64,000 nt of DNA from JBBRGK01 sp036741355. GTDB taxonomy: Bacteria > Chloroflexota > Dehalococcoidia > CAUJGQ01. This document shows positions 16,928 through 24,866 of the stretch, in pieces. The notes under the pieces were generated by a model. That model ran no database searches. It worked only from the letters and a program-made list of their open reading frames with translations, and was not told the DNA's origin. The DNA is taken from contig DAINSK010000013.1 of assembly GCA_036741355.1 (NCBI GenBank), forward strand, positions 1 to 64,000, read 5' to 3'. Positions within the stretch are counted from its first letter, which is position 1. Each line of letters starts with the position of its first letter. A program made the position numbers and the translations under genes.

Positions 16928-17617
16928 GTGAGGAGCGCCCGCCCGGCGGTCGAATCCGCGGCATTCATCCAGTCGCTGCGCTCCGAGCCATCACTGAACC
17001 CGGCGCTCGTGCCGGTGAACGGTGCTCAGGGTGGCGTGACCGCGGCCATAGCCCGCGATGGCGAGGACGGCGGACAAGGGGCCGGCTACTGGAATTACGT
17101 CGACACGCGCCTTGCCCAGGCCCGGCTGTCACGCAACCAGGTGCAGGTCGTGTGGCTGAAGGAAGCCGATGCAGGTCCCAGGGGATCCGACGTCGTTTAC
17201 GCCCGGCAGCTCGCCGCGGAGCTCGAAGACATCGTCGGCGTGCTGACCGCCCGCTTCCCCAAACTCAAGCTGGTCTACCTTTCGAGCCGCATCTACGGCG
17301 GCTACGCTTCCTCGCCGCTCAACCCCGAGCCGTACGCTTATGCCTCCGGATTTGCGGTCAAATGGGCCATTGAGCCGTTTATTCAGTCAGCCGCGGTCGG
17401 GAAACAAAACGGTCCATGGGTAGGCTGGGGCCCGTACTTCTGGGCCGACGGCACCACGCCGCGCGGCGATGGACTAACATGGTTCTGCTCGGATTTCACC
17501 CCGGCCGATGGCACCCACCCATCGGTCATCGGAGCCTTTAAGGTGGCGGCGCAACTCATCTCGTTTTTCGAGGCCAACCCGACGGCGGCACCCTGGATCC
17601 AAAACGCGACTAGCTAA
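16928..17617 (+). CDS. SGNH-hydrolase-like protein, N-terminally shortened
   Basis: A 229-residue protein resembling a group of secreted SGNH-like hydrolases: VPVNGAQGG, QVQVVWLKEAD, LKLVYLSSRIYGGYA, PYAYASGFAVKWAIEPFI, WGPYFWADGTTPR and 'DFTPADGTHPS' with the Asp/His pair. Relatives normally begin with a signal peptide and a 'GMSN' block carrying the nucleophilic serine; neither is present here. It starts at GTG seven bases after the previous stop. I think the 5' end has been lost and activity is doubtful. Confidence 0.6.
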   Translation: MRSARPAVESAAFIQSLRSEPSLNPALVPVNGAQGGVTAAIARDGEDGGQGAGYWNYVDTRLAQARLSRNQVQVVWLKEADAGPRGSDVVYARQLAAELEDIVGVLTARFPKLKLVYLSSRIYGGYASSPLNPEPYAYASGFAVKWAIEPFIQSAAVGKQNGPWVGWGPYFWADGTTPRGDGLTWFCSDFTPADGTHPSVIGAFKVAAQLISFFEANPTAAPWIQNATS

Positions 17618-17685
17618 ACTGCGCAAGCCGCCGCAATCCGAGCCCAGGCGAAGCTGACTGGCATCACTATGAAGGAGTCAAACTC

Positions 17686-18462
17686 ATGTGCTATGCGATC
17701 GACGCACTACCGCCGCTGCCGCCCATCGCGGGCGGCGCCGCAGACAGCGAAGACCTGGTCCTGACCGCCGCTGACGGCACGAAGGTCGCCGCTTTTGCCG
17801 CCCGTACAGCCGGCCCAAGCGGCGCCGGCATCGTTGTCCTGCCCGATGTGCGAGGCCTGTTCCATTTCTACGAAGAACTGGCGTTTCATTTCGCCCAACA
17901 GGGCGTTACCTCCGTGGCGATCGACTATTTCGGCCGCACGGCCGGCGCCGCCAAGCGCGATGCCGAGTTCCCATTCATGGAGCACATCCCCAAGACGCGG
18001 CCGGCGACCATCGCTCAGGACGTTGCCGCGGCGGCGGCCTACTTGCGCTCCCCGGCTGGAGGGTCATGCCGGTCGGTGTTTACAGTAGGGTTCTGCTTCG
18101 GCGGCTCCAACTCCTGGATGCAGACGGCCGAGGGGCATGGACTGGCCGGCGCGATCGGCTTCTATGGGAACCCCGGCCCCAACATGGCCGACCGTTCGCC
18201 CGGACCGCTGGCTAGGGTTGGCGACTTCAAGGCGCCGATTCTGGCGCTCATCGCCGGTGCCGACGCCCATATCAAATCGGAAGTCAATGAGGAGTTCCGC
18301 CGAGCGGTGGAGGTGGCCAATCCGGAAAACGAGGTGGTCGTGTATCCCGGGGCGCCGCACAGCTTCTTTGACCGAAGCTCTGAACAATACAAGGACGAGT
18401 GCGCAGACGCCTGGCGACGCATGCTGGCCTTCATCCATAAGCACACGAGCGCGGCCCGGTAG
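17686..18462 (+). CDS. Dienelactone hydrolase family protein
   Basis: A 258-residue alpha/beta hydrolase. The family triad is visible: Cys in VGFCFGGSNS, Asp in IAGADAHI and His in GAPHSFFDR. 'GIVVLPDVRGLFHFYEELAFHFA' near the N-terminus is also typical. These enzymes hydrolyse dienelactone in chloroaromatic degradation, but many act on other esters or lactones. AAGGAG lies at good distance from the ATG. Position after the monooxygenases fits late ring cleavage products. Confidence 0.9.
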   Translation: MCYAIDALPPLPPIAGGAADSEDLVLTAADGTKVAAFAARTAGPSGAGIVVLPDVRGLFHFYEELAFHFAQQGVTSVAIDYFGRTAGAAKRDAEFPFMEHIPKTRPATIAQDVAAAAAYLRSPAGGSCRSVFTVGFCFGGSNSWMQTAEGHGLAGAIGFYGNPGPNMADRSPGPLARVGDFKAPILALIAGADAHIKSEVNEEFRRAVEVANPENEVVVYPGAPHSFFDRSSEQYKDECADAWRRMLAFIHKHTSAAR

Positions 18463-18474
18463 CGGATCTGCGCG

Positions 18475-19840
18475 TTACAGCTCCGGCCAGCGGTCATTCC
18501 ACGGGTGAGCCTGCTCGTAGGCGTACGCCGCCTGCAGCACCAGCGCGTCGGCGTGGTGCCGCGCCGCGATCTGCAGGCCAACCGGCAAACCCGCATCGGT
18601 AAAACCGGCGCGGACGCTCGCAGCCGGCGTGCCGGCTACATTAAAGATGGCCGTGAACGGAACCGGGTTCCCGCCGAGGCTCACGCCTTCGATCTCGGTC
18701 GGATACGGCCCCTCGGCCGCGAAAGCCTCATACGGCATCGTCGGCGTCAACAGCAGGTCGTAGCGCTCGAATAGCTGCGCGAGCCACTGCGCCAGCTCCG
18801 CCCGCACCCGGTAGAACTTGCCGAAGTCGCGGGCGCCGATCTCCTCGACGCCGCGGAACCCGGCGGCATAGCCAGCGGAGAAGCGGTCGCGGTGATTGAG
18901 AACGATGTCCTCCATCTGCGCCAGCGCCTGAAAACGCCCCATCCGTTGCCACCAATAGCCTAACGGCTCAGGGAAAGCGGCGTCGGTCTCTTCCACCTCG
19001 TGCCCGAGTTCGGAGAACACGTTGGCCGCGTTGCGGACCTCGCGGGCGACGTCGCTCTGCACCCGCGGGCAGCCGAAGTTCGGGCTGAAGCCGATGCGCA
19101 GTCTCGGCAACGGCTCCTCCAGCCTCGCCAGGAACGAATACGAGGGCTTGGGCAGGGAGGTCGGGTCGGCGGGATGGTAGCCGGACACCTGGTCCAGGTA
19201 GATCGCCGCGTCGCGCACTGTGCGGGTTAACGGGCCGTAGACGCTGGTGTCCATCCAGCCCAGCATCTGCCGCGGTCCGATCGGCACCAGACCGAAGGTC
19301 GGCTTGAGGCCGAATGCGCCGGTGAAGCAGGCGGGAATGCGCACCGAGCCGGCCCCGTCCGAGGCGGTCGCGACGGCGACCATGCCCGAAGCGATCGCCG
19401 CGGAGGCGCCGCCGCTGGATCCGCCGGGCGTACGCTCCGGATTCCAGGGATTGCGCGTCGTACCGAACACGTCGTTGGTGGTGAAGCCGGCGTAGCCAAA
19501 CTCCGGCGAGTTGGTCTTGCCGATGCAGATGGCGCCCGCCTGACGCAGCCGTTCGACGTGAATGTCGTCGCCCGGAGCCCAGGTGTCCGCGAAGGCACGC
19601 GAGCCCTGCGTCGTGCGGAACCCCTCGGCGTTCTCGAGCTCCTTCACCCCGAACGGCAAACCGCCGAGCGGCGTCGAGCTGGATGAATGCGTTGATTGTC
19701 GGGTTGACTGCCTGGATGCGCTCCAGCGTCGCCTCCATCAGCTCGGTGGGCGACAGCTCTTTGCGCCGGACCATGCCGGCGATCGTCTCGGCCGGCGCGA
19801 AGTACAGGTCTCGCTTCGACGCTGGTTCCACGGTCGTCAT
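18475..19840 (-). pseudogene. Amidase with internal deletion and frameshift
   Basis: From 19840 the frame encodes a normal amidase N-terminus (YFAPAETIAGMVRRKELSPTEL to NPTINAFIQLDA). The next frame starts at GLPFGVKELE and continues through the amidase signature GGSSGGASAAIASGMV with catalytic Lys and Ser, to the end at 18475. About 25-30 residues normally lie between these points, so a short deletion that also shifts the frame has occurred near 19660-19670. A shorter product from an internal TTG (19659) would keep the catalytic Lys and Ser but lack the N-terminal helices. Confidence 0.75.
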
Positions 19841-19937
19841 CAGCTTGACTCCGATGTACCGCCGGCCGGCCGGACGTGCCCGGCTCTCGCCTGGACTGTA
19901 GCGTGTCCGATGGGTTTCCGCTTCGTGCGGCGACCCC

Positions 19938-20402
19938 TTACTGCACAGTGAACACCGCGTGCATGTGCAGGGCGTAGTGCACCATCGTCTGTGAGCCGAT
20001 GGTCGAAGTGATGAAGCAGGCCATCTCGTACGTCCCGGGGGCGAGCGTGGCATCGAAGGCCGCCCGCTTCCCAGGCGCGACATCTTCCATGTGGCCCGCG
20101 AGATTCTGCAATAGCGTGGCTTCGTCTACTTCCTGGCCGGCCGCTTTTGCCGCGAGCAGCGTGGGCAACTGTGGCTGGTTCTGGGGATAGACCCACAGCT
20201 CGTGGTTGTAGTCCTTGCTGTCGTTGACCAGCACGAAGCGCACGTGCCCAGCAGCCACCGTTTGCGGCACACCCTGGAAGTTGAAGTCCGTGGCGTGGAG
20301 CGTGACCGTGGCGGTGCTCGACTTGCCACCACACGCGGCGAGGACCAGGAACAGTGGGGCGAGTATGAGGTACGCTGCTCTGCGCAGTCCGTGATTTTGC
20401 AT
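19938..20402 (-). CDS. Cupredoxin-like lipoprotein
   Basis: A 154-residue lipoprotein: signal RRAAYLILAPLFLVLAACGG with lipobox LAAC, then VTLHATDFNFQGVPQTVAAG and HVRFVLVNDSKDYNHELWVY, GTYEMACFI..., ending in HAVFTVQ. The fold looks like the sulfocyanin/EfeO-type cupredoxins; possible metal ligands are His in NHELW and Cys in MACF. The ATG at 20402 has AAGGAGGG ahead. A second, in-frame copy of the start region lies 57 bases upstream (see 20386-20474). Extracytoplasmic copper or metal binding is inferred. Confidence 0.7.
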   Translation of the reverse strand: MQNHGLRRAAYLILAPLFLVLAACGGKSSTATVTLHATDFNFQGVPQTVAAGHVRFVLVNDSKDYNHELWVYPQNQPQLPTLLAAKAAGQEVDEATLLQNLAGHMEDVAPGKRAAFDATLAPGTYEMACFITSTIGSQTMVHYALHMHAVFTVQ

Positions 20403-20474
20403 TACTACCCTCCTTGCGCTGCCTAAGCGACATTCTGAAGTAAGTCCGTGATTTTGCATTTGTCCCCTCCTTGA
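20386..20474. repeat. Tandem duplication of a translation start region
   Basis: The block AGTCCGTGATTTTGCATT plus a following CCCTCCTTG (plus-strand reading) occurs at about 20387-20415 and again at about 20445-20473. On the minus strand each copy contains a Shine-Dalgarno GGAGGG, an ATG and the codons for MQNHGL. The copies are 57 bases apart, exactly 19 codons, so both starts are in one frame. Confidence 0.75.
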
Positions 20475-20727
20475 AGTAACCATGAGGGGTCGCAGAACGC
20501 CCGTCTGTCAGGCAGCCCGAGACTGTTCTGTGGGGTAATACCCGCTGCGACGCAACACTGGACAAGCTGAGTGAGGAGCTGGTTCAGAAACGGTATGGAA
20601 CCGTTTTAGGCGTAGGGTTTTGATACACGCCGGGGATGATGAACAAACGGAGGGTTTTCTTTACCGGCCTTTCGTGAGGTGAATCGCGGGCCTTAACGGC
20701 CGCGTACATTGCCTGACAGGTGAGGCG

Positions 20728-21018
20728 TTAGAGTCGCTTTACTTCTCGGTAGCGCTGCGTCAGGTCGGCCACGATAGCGCCGACGTCTTCGCTCAGCTGG
20801 CTGCGCCGCCGAGCTGAGGTGCCGAGCGCCAGGACGCCGCGTCGGCACCCCAAGGGGAGCCACTCGCTTACCTTAACGGTGCCCTTCATCACATCACGGT
20901 GGATGAGGCAGACGTACTGGTAGGCGCCGGCCGGCGCGTCGATGGTCAGGGCATACGCGGCTCCCGGCCGTAGGCCGCTCTTGGCGTAGCCCCACCCTGG
21001 TGATCGGGACCAGTAGGC
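20728..21018 (-). pseudogene. Plastocyanin-like C-terminal remnant
   Basis: Between stop codons the minus strand reads AYWSRSPGWGYAKSGLRPG, then YALTIDAPAGAYQYVCLIHRD and VMKGTVKV. The C..H..M arrangement in CLIHRDVMKG is the type 1 copper site of plastocyanin/amicyanin-type domains. There is no start codon and the N-terminal strand with the first histidine is missing. After KVSEW the sequence no longer resembles the family. It is a decayed cupredoxin next to an intact cupredoxin-like lipoprotein. Confidence 0.6.
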
Positions 21019-21048
21019 CTATCTGTGCAGCACCGGCCCGGCTGAATA

Positions 21049-21357
21049 CTATTGCTGCGGGGAGACCAGGACCTCTAACAACTCCATTCGTGGTACGTCG
21101 TTGAGCAACGGTTGCAACTTGGCTTGATACGCGGCAAAGTCGGGATCTTTTTGATTGGCGTGCCGGAACTTCTCGAAGTCAGCCAGATTCTCGTGGAAAA
21201 TTGTCACAACGAAGCTGGGCCGATCGCCGACGACTGAGGTGGCCAGGGCAATCCGCTGACCCCGTGCCTGACGCTTCTTAGCCTGCTCCGTCAGCAACTG
21301 TTGGATCGCCGCTTGTTTGCCGGCAGCCGGGTAGAGGGTAATGCGCTGGGTGTACAT
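21049..21357 (-). CDS. Dimeric alpha/beta-barrel (NIPSNAP/ABM-like) protein
   Basis: A 102-residue protein, MYTQRITLYPAAGKQAAIQQ.., with ATSVVGDRPSFVVTIFHENLADFEKF and a C-terminal PRMELLEVLVS strand. The pattern of beta-strand, long helix and 'F..H.n..dFE.fr' is typical of small ferredoxin-like dimeric barrels such as NIPSNAP or antibiotic-monooxygenase domains. AAGGAG precedes the ATG. No catalytic residue can be named. Confidence 0.55.
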   Translation of the reverse strand: MYTQRITLYPAAGKQAAIQQLLTEQAKKRQARGQRIALATSVVGDRPSFVVTIFHENLADFEKFRHANQKDPDFAAYQAKLQPLLNDVPRMELLEVLVSPQQ

Positions 21358-21424
21358 GTAGGCTCCTTAGAACGCACATCATGCCAGTACGGCCGTACGG
21401 CAAGATAGCCGCACGGGGCAGTGT

Positions 21425-21759
21425 ATGGGCCTGCCAATTACGCCGTCAAGCGGCGTCGCCTACGCGCAGGCCAATCAGATGACGGTGTACGTGGAAACCT
21501 TGCTCTATGACGCGTCACCCGGCGCGCTGCCAGATTGGCTCATTAATGGCGGCGTGAACGCCGACCAGGTGCGTTCCGCAGTCCATGACTACATCGCTAA
21601 GGTCGGGATCGCTACTCAAATTACCGCCAGCCGGCCTCCGCCTGCCCAAACCCCGGCTTTACGTACGGCCGACCCTGGGAGCAGGCGCTCCTGTTCGACG
21701 AGAGCTTCCAGCCCAAACCGGCCTACGACACCGTGCTGGGCGTCCTTGCCGGCCGCTGA
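21425..21759 (+). pseudogene. GH10 xylanase remnant
   Basis: The first part reads AYAQANQMTVYVETLLYDAS and ALPDWLINGGVNADQVRSAV, matching the 'YAQANGM.VRGHTLVWH..LPDWL' strand of GH10 endoxylanases. A second frame ending at 21759 reads FTYGRPWEQALLFDESFQPK and PAYDTVLGVLAGR, the family's C-terminal end. The barrel between them, including the acid/base and nucleophile glutamates, is deleted, and the two ends are out of frame. A dead gene. Confidence 0.65.
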
Positions 21760-21903
21760 TCGAACTTCGGCGGGCCGCTGCCTCCAGCGCACGATCGCCG
21801 CGGGAAGTGTACCACCGCTGCAACGCTGGTTGTCCAAGCGCTCAGCGAATAGTTCAATTCAGCATTTCCGACCACTGGACGGTACGATGCGGACCTGGAG
21901 CGG

Positions 21904-22572
21904 CTAGCAGGGGTTGGCGTCAGTCCGGATCGCCTCGCTATGGAGCGCAGCGAAGCGCGCCGTGATCGCCGCCTCCAGGTCGCGCTCGACCTGCCGGCGG
22001 GTGACGCCGGCGGCCGTGCAGCCTGGAACAAGCGGCGCGTGGCCCGTCCAGCCATCCCGCCCCTCTTCAAGGACGACAACCAGGGCGGGATGGATGACCG
22101 ACTGGATCGTCGCCGGCCGGTTCGCTTGTGAGAGCGCTTCGATGCTCTTCATATCGAGATCCCGATGAACGACGGTCCAGCCGGTATCTCCAGCGGGCAG
22201 GAGGGCGAAATCAGTCGCCGCCGGCAACGGTAACCGTCGCCGGCGAGGAATGAACTCCTGCGCGTCGTCCGCCATTTGGCCCCATGATGGGGGCTCACCG
22301 CCATAGCGACAATGCACCGCCCATGCCCGATCGCCTTCGAACAATACGGCAAACGAGCGCCCCTCTCTTGCCTGATACTGCTCGAAGATTCGGCGGCCGA
22401 TGTGCCCGGACATGATGGGCAGCCCGAACGCCTCAACGAACTGTTGAAGCGATTCGCCAATACGAGGTATGTCCACGGCGTGGCCAGCAAGCATTCCCGC
22501 CGCCTCCTTCGCGATACCGTCCAGAATGCAATTCAAACGCTTTAGAGATGCGGGCTTTAGGAGTGGATTCAC
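21904..22572 (-). CDS. Unknown protein with HicB-like C-terminal domain
   Basis: A 222-residue protein. The first 150 residues, including FGLPIMSGHIGRRIFEQYQA and VHCRYGGEPPSWGQMADDA, match nothing I know. The last 60, VVLEEGRDGWTGHAPLVPGC, TAAGVTRRQVERDLEAAITA, have the strand-turn-helix of the HicB/partial RNase H fold antitoxin domain ('E..dGg..a.vP.lpGc.a.G.T..e....'). It has no HicA partner beside it. It is transcribed away from ku, sharing the 330-base region with two DnaA-box-like sites. Confidence 0.5.
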   Translation of the reverse strand: MNPLLKPASLKRLNCILDGIAKEAAGMLAGHAVDIPRIGESLQQFVEAFGLPIMSGHIGRRIFEQYQAREGRSFAVLFEGDRAWAVHCRYGGEPPSWGQMADDAQEFIPRRRRLPLPAATDFALLPAGDTGWTVVHRDLDMKSIEALSQANRPATIQSVIHPALVVVLEEGRDGWTGHAPLVPGCTAAGVTRRQVERDLEAAITARFAALHSEAIRTDANPC

Positions 22573-22902
22573 TTAACCAGTTATTGACAAGCCTGACGAA
22601 AACGTAATCTACGGGATACCCATCGTCAAGACCTATTTTTGTTCCGCCGTGAACTATCTCGGGCATCCAGGACTTATCCACTGGCTATCCACAGGCTATG
22701 TGGAACGTTCGTTACAGGATTGAAATAGTGCTCGGGATGTGTGCTAGCCAGTAATGCTCGCCGTTATGGCAGCCAGCTAGTTTTTCCTCACGATAAATCG
22801 TCGACCTAGGCCCGGCGCTACGTTGCCGCGCTATACGGTTTGCTGCTACCTCTTAACTGCCGGTCCTAGTGCAGCAGTCACCCGGCAGGGAGGGCCACTA
22901 CT
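22573..22902. other. Divergent intergenic region upstream of ku
   Basis: An AT-richer stretch between two divergent genes. TTGACA at 22584-22589 followed after 15 bases by TAATCT could be a weak plus-strand promoter. A pair of DnaA-box-like nonamers lies at 22674-22693. Nothing else was recognised. Confidence 0.4.
22674..22693 (+). promoter_or_regulatory. Pair of DnaA-box-like sites
   Basis: TTATCCACT (22674-22682) and CTATCCACA (22685-22693) each match the DnaA box TTATCCACA at 8 of 9 positions. They are in the same orientation and begin 11 bases apart, about one helical turn. They may be regulatory DnaA sites; there is no cluster large enough to be an origin. Confidence 0.35.
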
Positions 22903-23832
22903 ATGCCTCGACCGATCTGGAAGGGCGTCATCGCCTTCGGTATGGTGTCCATTCCCGTGCGGCTCTCAAAAGCGACGGAAGAGCAGGATTTACGCTTCCA
23001 TCTGCTGCACGCGCCGGACCACGCCCGTTTGAAACAGCTCCGGGTCTGTAGCGAAGACGGTCAGCAGGTGGCGATGAATGAGACCGTCAAGGCTTACGAG
23101 GTGTCGCCGGACGAATACGTCGTGATGGAGCCGGCGGACTTCGAGCAGGTGCAGGTCGAGAGCGCCCGCACGATCGAAATTAATGAGTTTGTGCCGCTGG
23201 ACGCCATCGACCCGATTTACTTCGAACGCTCGTACTTTCTGGAGCCCGAGACGACCGGCAGGAAGCCGTTTGCCCTGCTTCGCCGAGCGCTGGAAGACGG
23301 ACGGCGGATCGGCATCGCCAATCTCACCATGGCGCAGAAGGAGTACCTCTGCGCCATCCGGCTCTACCGCGGTACGCTCCTGCTCAACACCCTGCACTAT
23401 GCCGACGAGATCCGGGCCGTGCCGGAAGGCGTCGACACTGACGAGGTCAAAATCAGTGACAAGGAAGTCGCCTTGGCGGCGTCGCTGGTGGAGGCGCTGA
23501 GCGAGGAGTTTGAACCCGAAAAATACCACGACCGTTACCGCGAGGCGCTACTGGCCATTGTCACGAAGAAGCAGGAAGGGCAGCAGATCGAACCCAAGCG
23601 CATGGCTACGAGCCGCATGGCCGCCACCGACCTGATGTCGGCGCTGCGCGAGAGCGTGGAGGCCGTACGCAAAAACAAGGCGCCCGCGTCCGCGGCTTCG
23701 CGAGCGAACACGGCGGGAAGGAAAGCGGCCACGCAACCGCCCGCGACGACAGCGCGGCGCGGTAAGCCCGCGAAGACTGCGCCGATCATCGAAACCGTGG
23801 CGGCCAAGCGGCGGGTCCGCAAGGCGAGCTAA
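22903..23832 (+). CDS. ku: Ku DNA end-binding protein
   Basis: A 309-residue bacterial Ku: MPRPIWKGVIAFGMVSIPVR is the classic start, followed by VCSEDGQQVAMNETVKAYE, PEDEY-like 'VSPDEYVVMEP' and the beta-barrel core to about residue 255. Ku homodimers thread onto DNA double-strand ends and recruit LigD for non-homologous end joining. The C-terminal 50 residues form a Lys/Ala-rich basic tail, as in Ku proteins that extend end binding. GGGAGGG precedes the ATG. It is followed after 19 bases by the ligase gene, so the two are an operon. Confidence 0.95.
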   Translation: MPRPIWKGVIAFGMVSIPVRLSKATEEQDLRFHLLHAPDHARLKQLRVCSEDGQQVAMNETVKAYEVSPDEYVVMEPADFEQVQVESARTIEINEFVPLDAIDPIYFERSYFLEPETTGRKPFALLRRALEDGRRIGIANLTMAQKEYLCAIRLYRGTLLLNTLHYADEIRAVPEGVDTDEVKISDKEVALAASLVEALSEEFEPEKYHDRYREALLAIVTKKQEGQQIEPKRMATSRMAATDLMSALRESVEAVRKNKAPASAASRANTAGRKAATQPPATTARRGKPAKTAPIIETVAAKRRVRKAS

Positions 23833-23851
23833 CACGGGGGCCCGAACCATC

Positions 23852-24865
23852 ATGGCGCAAGCCTACCCGCTGACTGTCCGTCCAATGATGGCGACGCTCG
23901 TTGCCGAGCCGTTCGACTCCAGCGAGCACCTATTCGAAGTCAAATGGGATGGGATGCGCGTAATCGCCTTCATTGATAACGGCAACGTGCGCCTCCAATC
24001 ACGAAACCTGCGCGACGTCACGTCGTACTTCCCCGAGCTGGCCACGCTGCCCCGACACGTTGCCGGCCGGCGCGCGGTGCTCGACGGCGAGGTGGTTAGT
24101 TTTCGCGACGGCAAGCCCTCGTTTGCGCAGCTCCAGTACCGTCTGGGCATGCGCGATGGCCTGGCGTCCTCATCCCGCGCGGTGCGGGCCGATGTAAGCT
24201 ACGAGGCGTTCGACCTGCTCTACCTCGATGACCGCGAGCTGTTGCGGTTGCCGCTTGACGACCGTAAAGAGCTGCTGACACAGCACTTTACGGTCGGCGA
24301 TTACGGCCAGCCGTGTGAGTTTCTGCGCGAGCGCGGCCGCGACTACATGCAGGCGATCGAGCTGCAGGGTCTGGAAGGGATGGTTGCCAAGCTGCGATCC
24401 AGCCCATATCTGCCGGGAAAGCGCTCGCCCGCGTGGCAAAAGGTGAAGATGCGCCGTTCCGGGGAGTTTGTCATCGGAGGCTACACCTTCGGCGCCGGCT
24501 ACCGCAGTCGCTATTTCGGCGCGCTCATGCTTGGCCTCTACGACGCCGCGGGCAGGCTGCACTTCGCGGGCATGGTCGGAGGCGGCTTCACCGAGACGCT
24601 GATGCGCCAGCTCAAACCGGTCCTGGAGCAGGTGCAAGCAGCAGAGTGCCCCTTCGTCGACCCGCCCGACATCGAGCGATTCTCCTACTGGTGCTGGCCG
24701 CGCCTCGTGTGCAAGGTGAAGTACGCCGAGCTCACCGACCACCAGCGCCTGCGCTTTCCCATATTCGAGTCGCTGCGTCCCGACTGCGAACCGGACGATT
24801 GTACTTTTGCTGCCCTTTCTGCGGATGTGTCGCGCCCACCGGAGCCGGTGGACGCGCTCGGCTAA
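23852..24865 (+). CDS. ATP-dependent DNA ligase (LigD ligase-domain type)
   Basis: A 337-residue stand-alone ligase. The adenylated lysine is in FEVKWDGMRVIAF, followed by SRNLRDVTSYFPEL, VLDGEVV, YEAFDLLYLD, LEGMVAKLRSSPYLPGKRS and the W..VK motif in AWQKVKMRR; the OB domain follows (FVIGGYTFGAGYRSRYFGAL). It corresponds to the ligase domain of LigD proteins and should seal breaks with Ku. Its stop and that of the opposing ligD gene are one base apart. Confidence 0.95.
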   Translation: MAQAYPLTVRPMMATLVAEPFDSSEHLFEVKWDGMRVIAFIDNGNVRLQSRNLRDVTSYFPELATLPRHVAGRRAVLDGEVVSFRDGKPSFAQLQYRLGMRDGLASSSRAVRADVSYEAFDLLYLDDRELLRLPLDDRKELLTQHFTVGDYGQPCEFLRERGRDYMQAIELQGLEGMVAKLRSSPYLPGKRSPAWQKVKMRRSGEFVIGGYTFGAGYRSRYFGALMLGLYDAAGRLHFAGMVGGGFTETLMRQLKPVLEQVQAAECPFVDPPDIERFSYWCWPRLVCKVKYAELTDHQRLRFPIFESLRPDCEPDDCTFAALSADVSRPPEPVDALG

Positions 24866-24866
24866 C

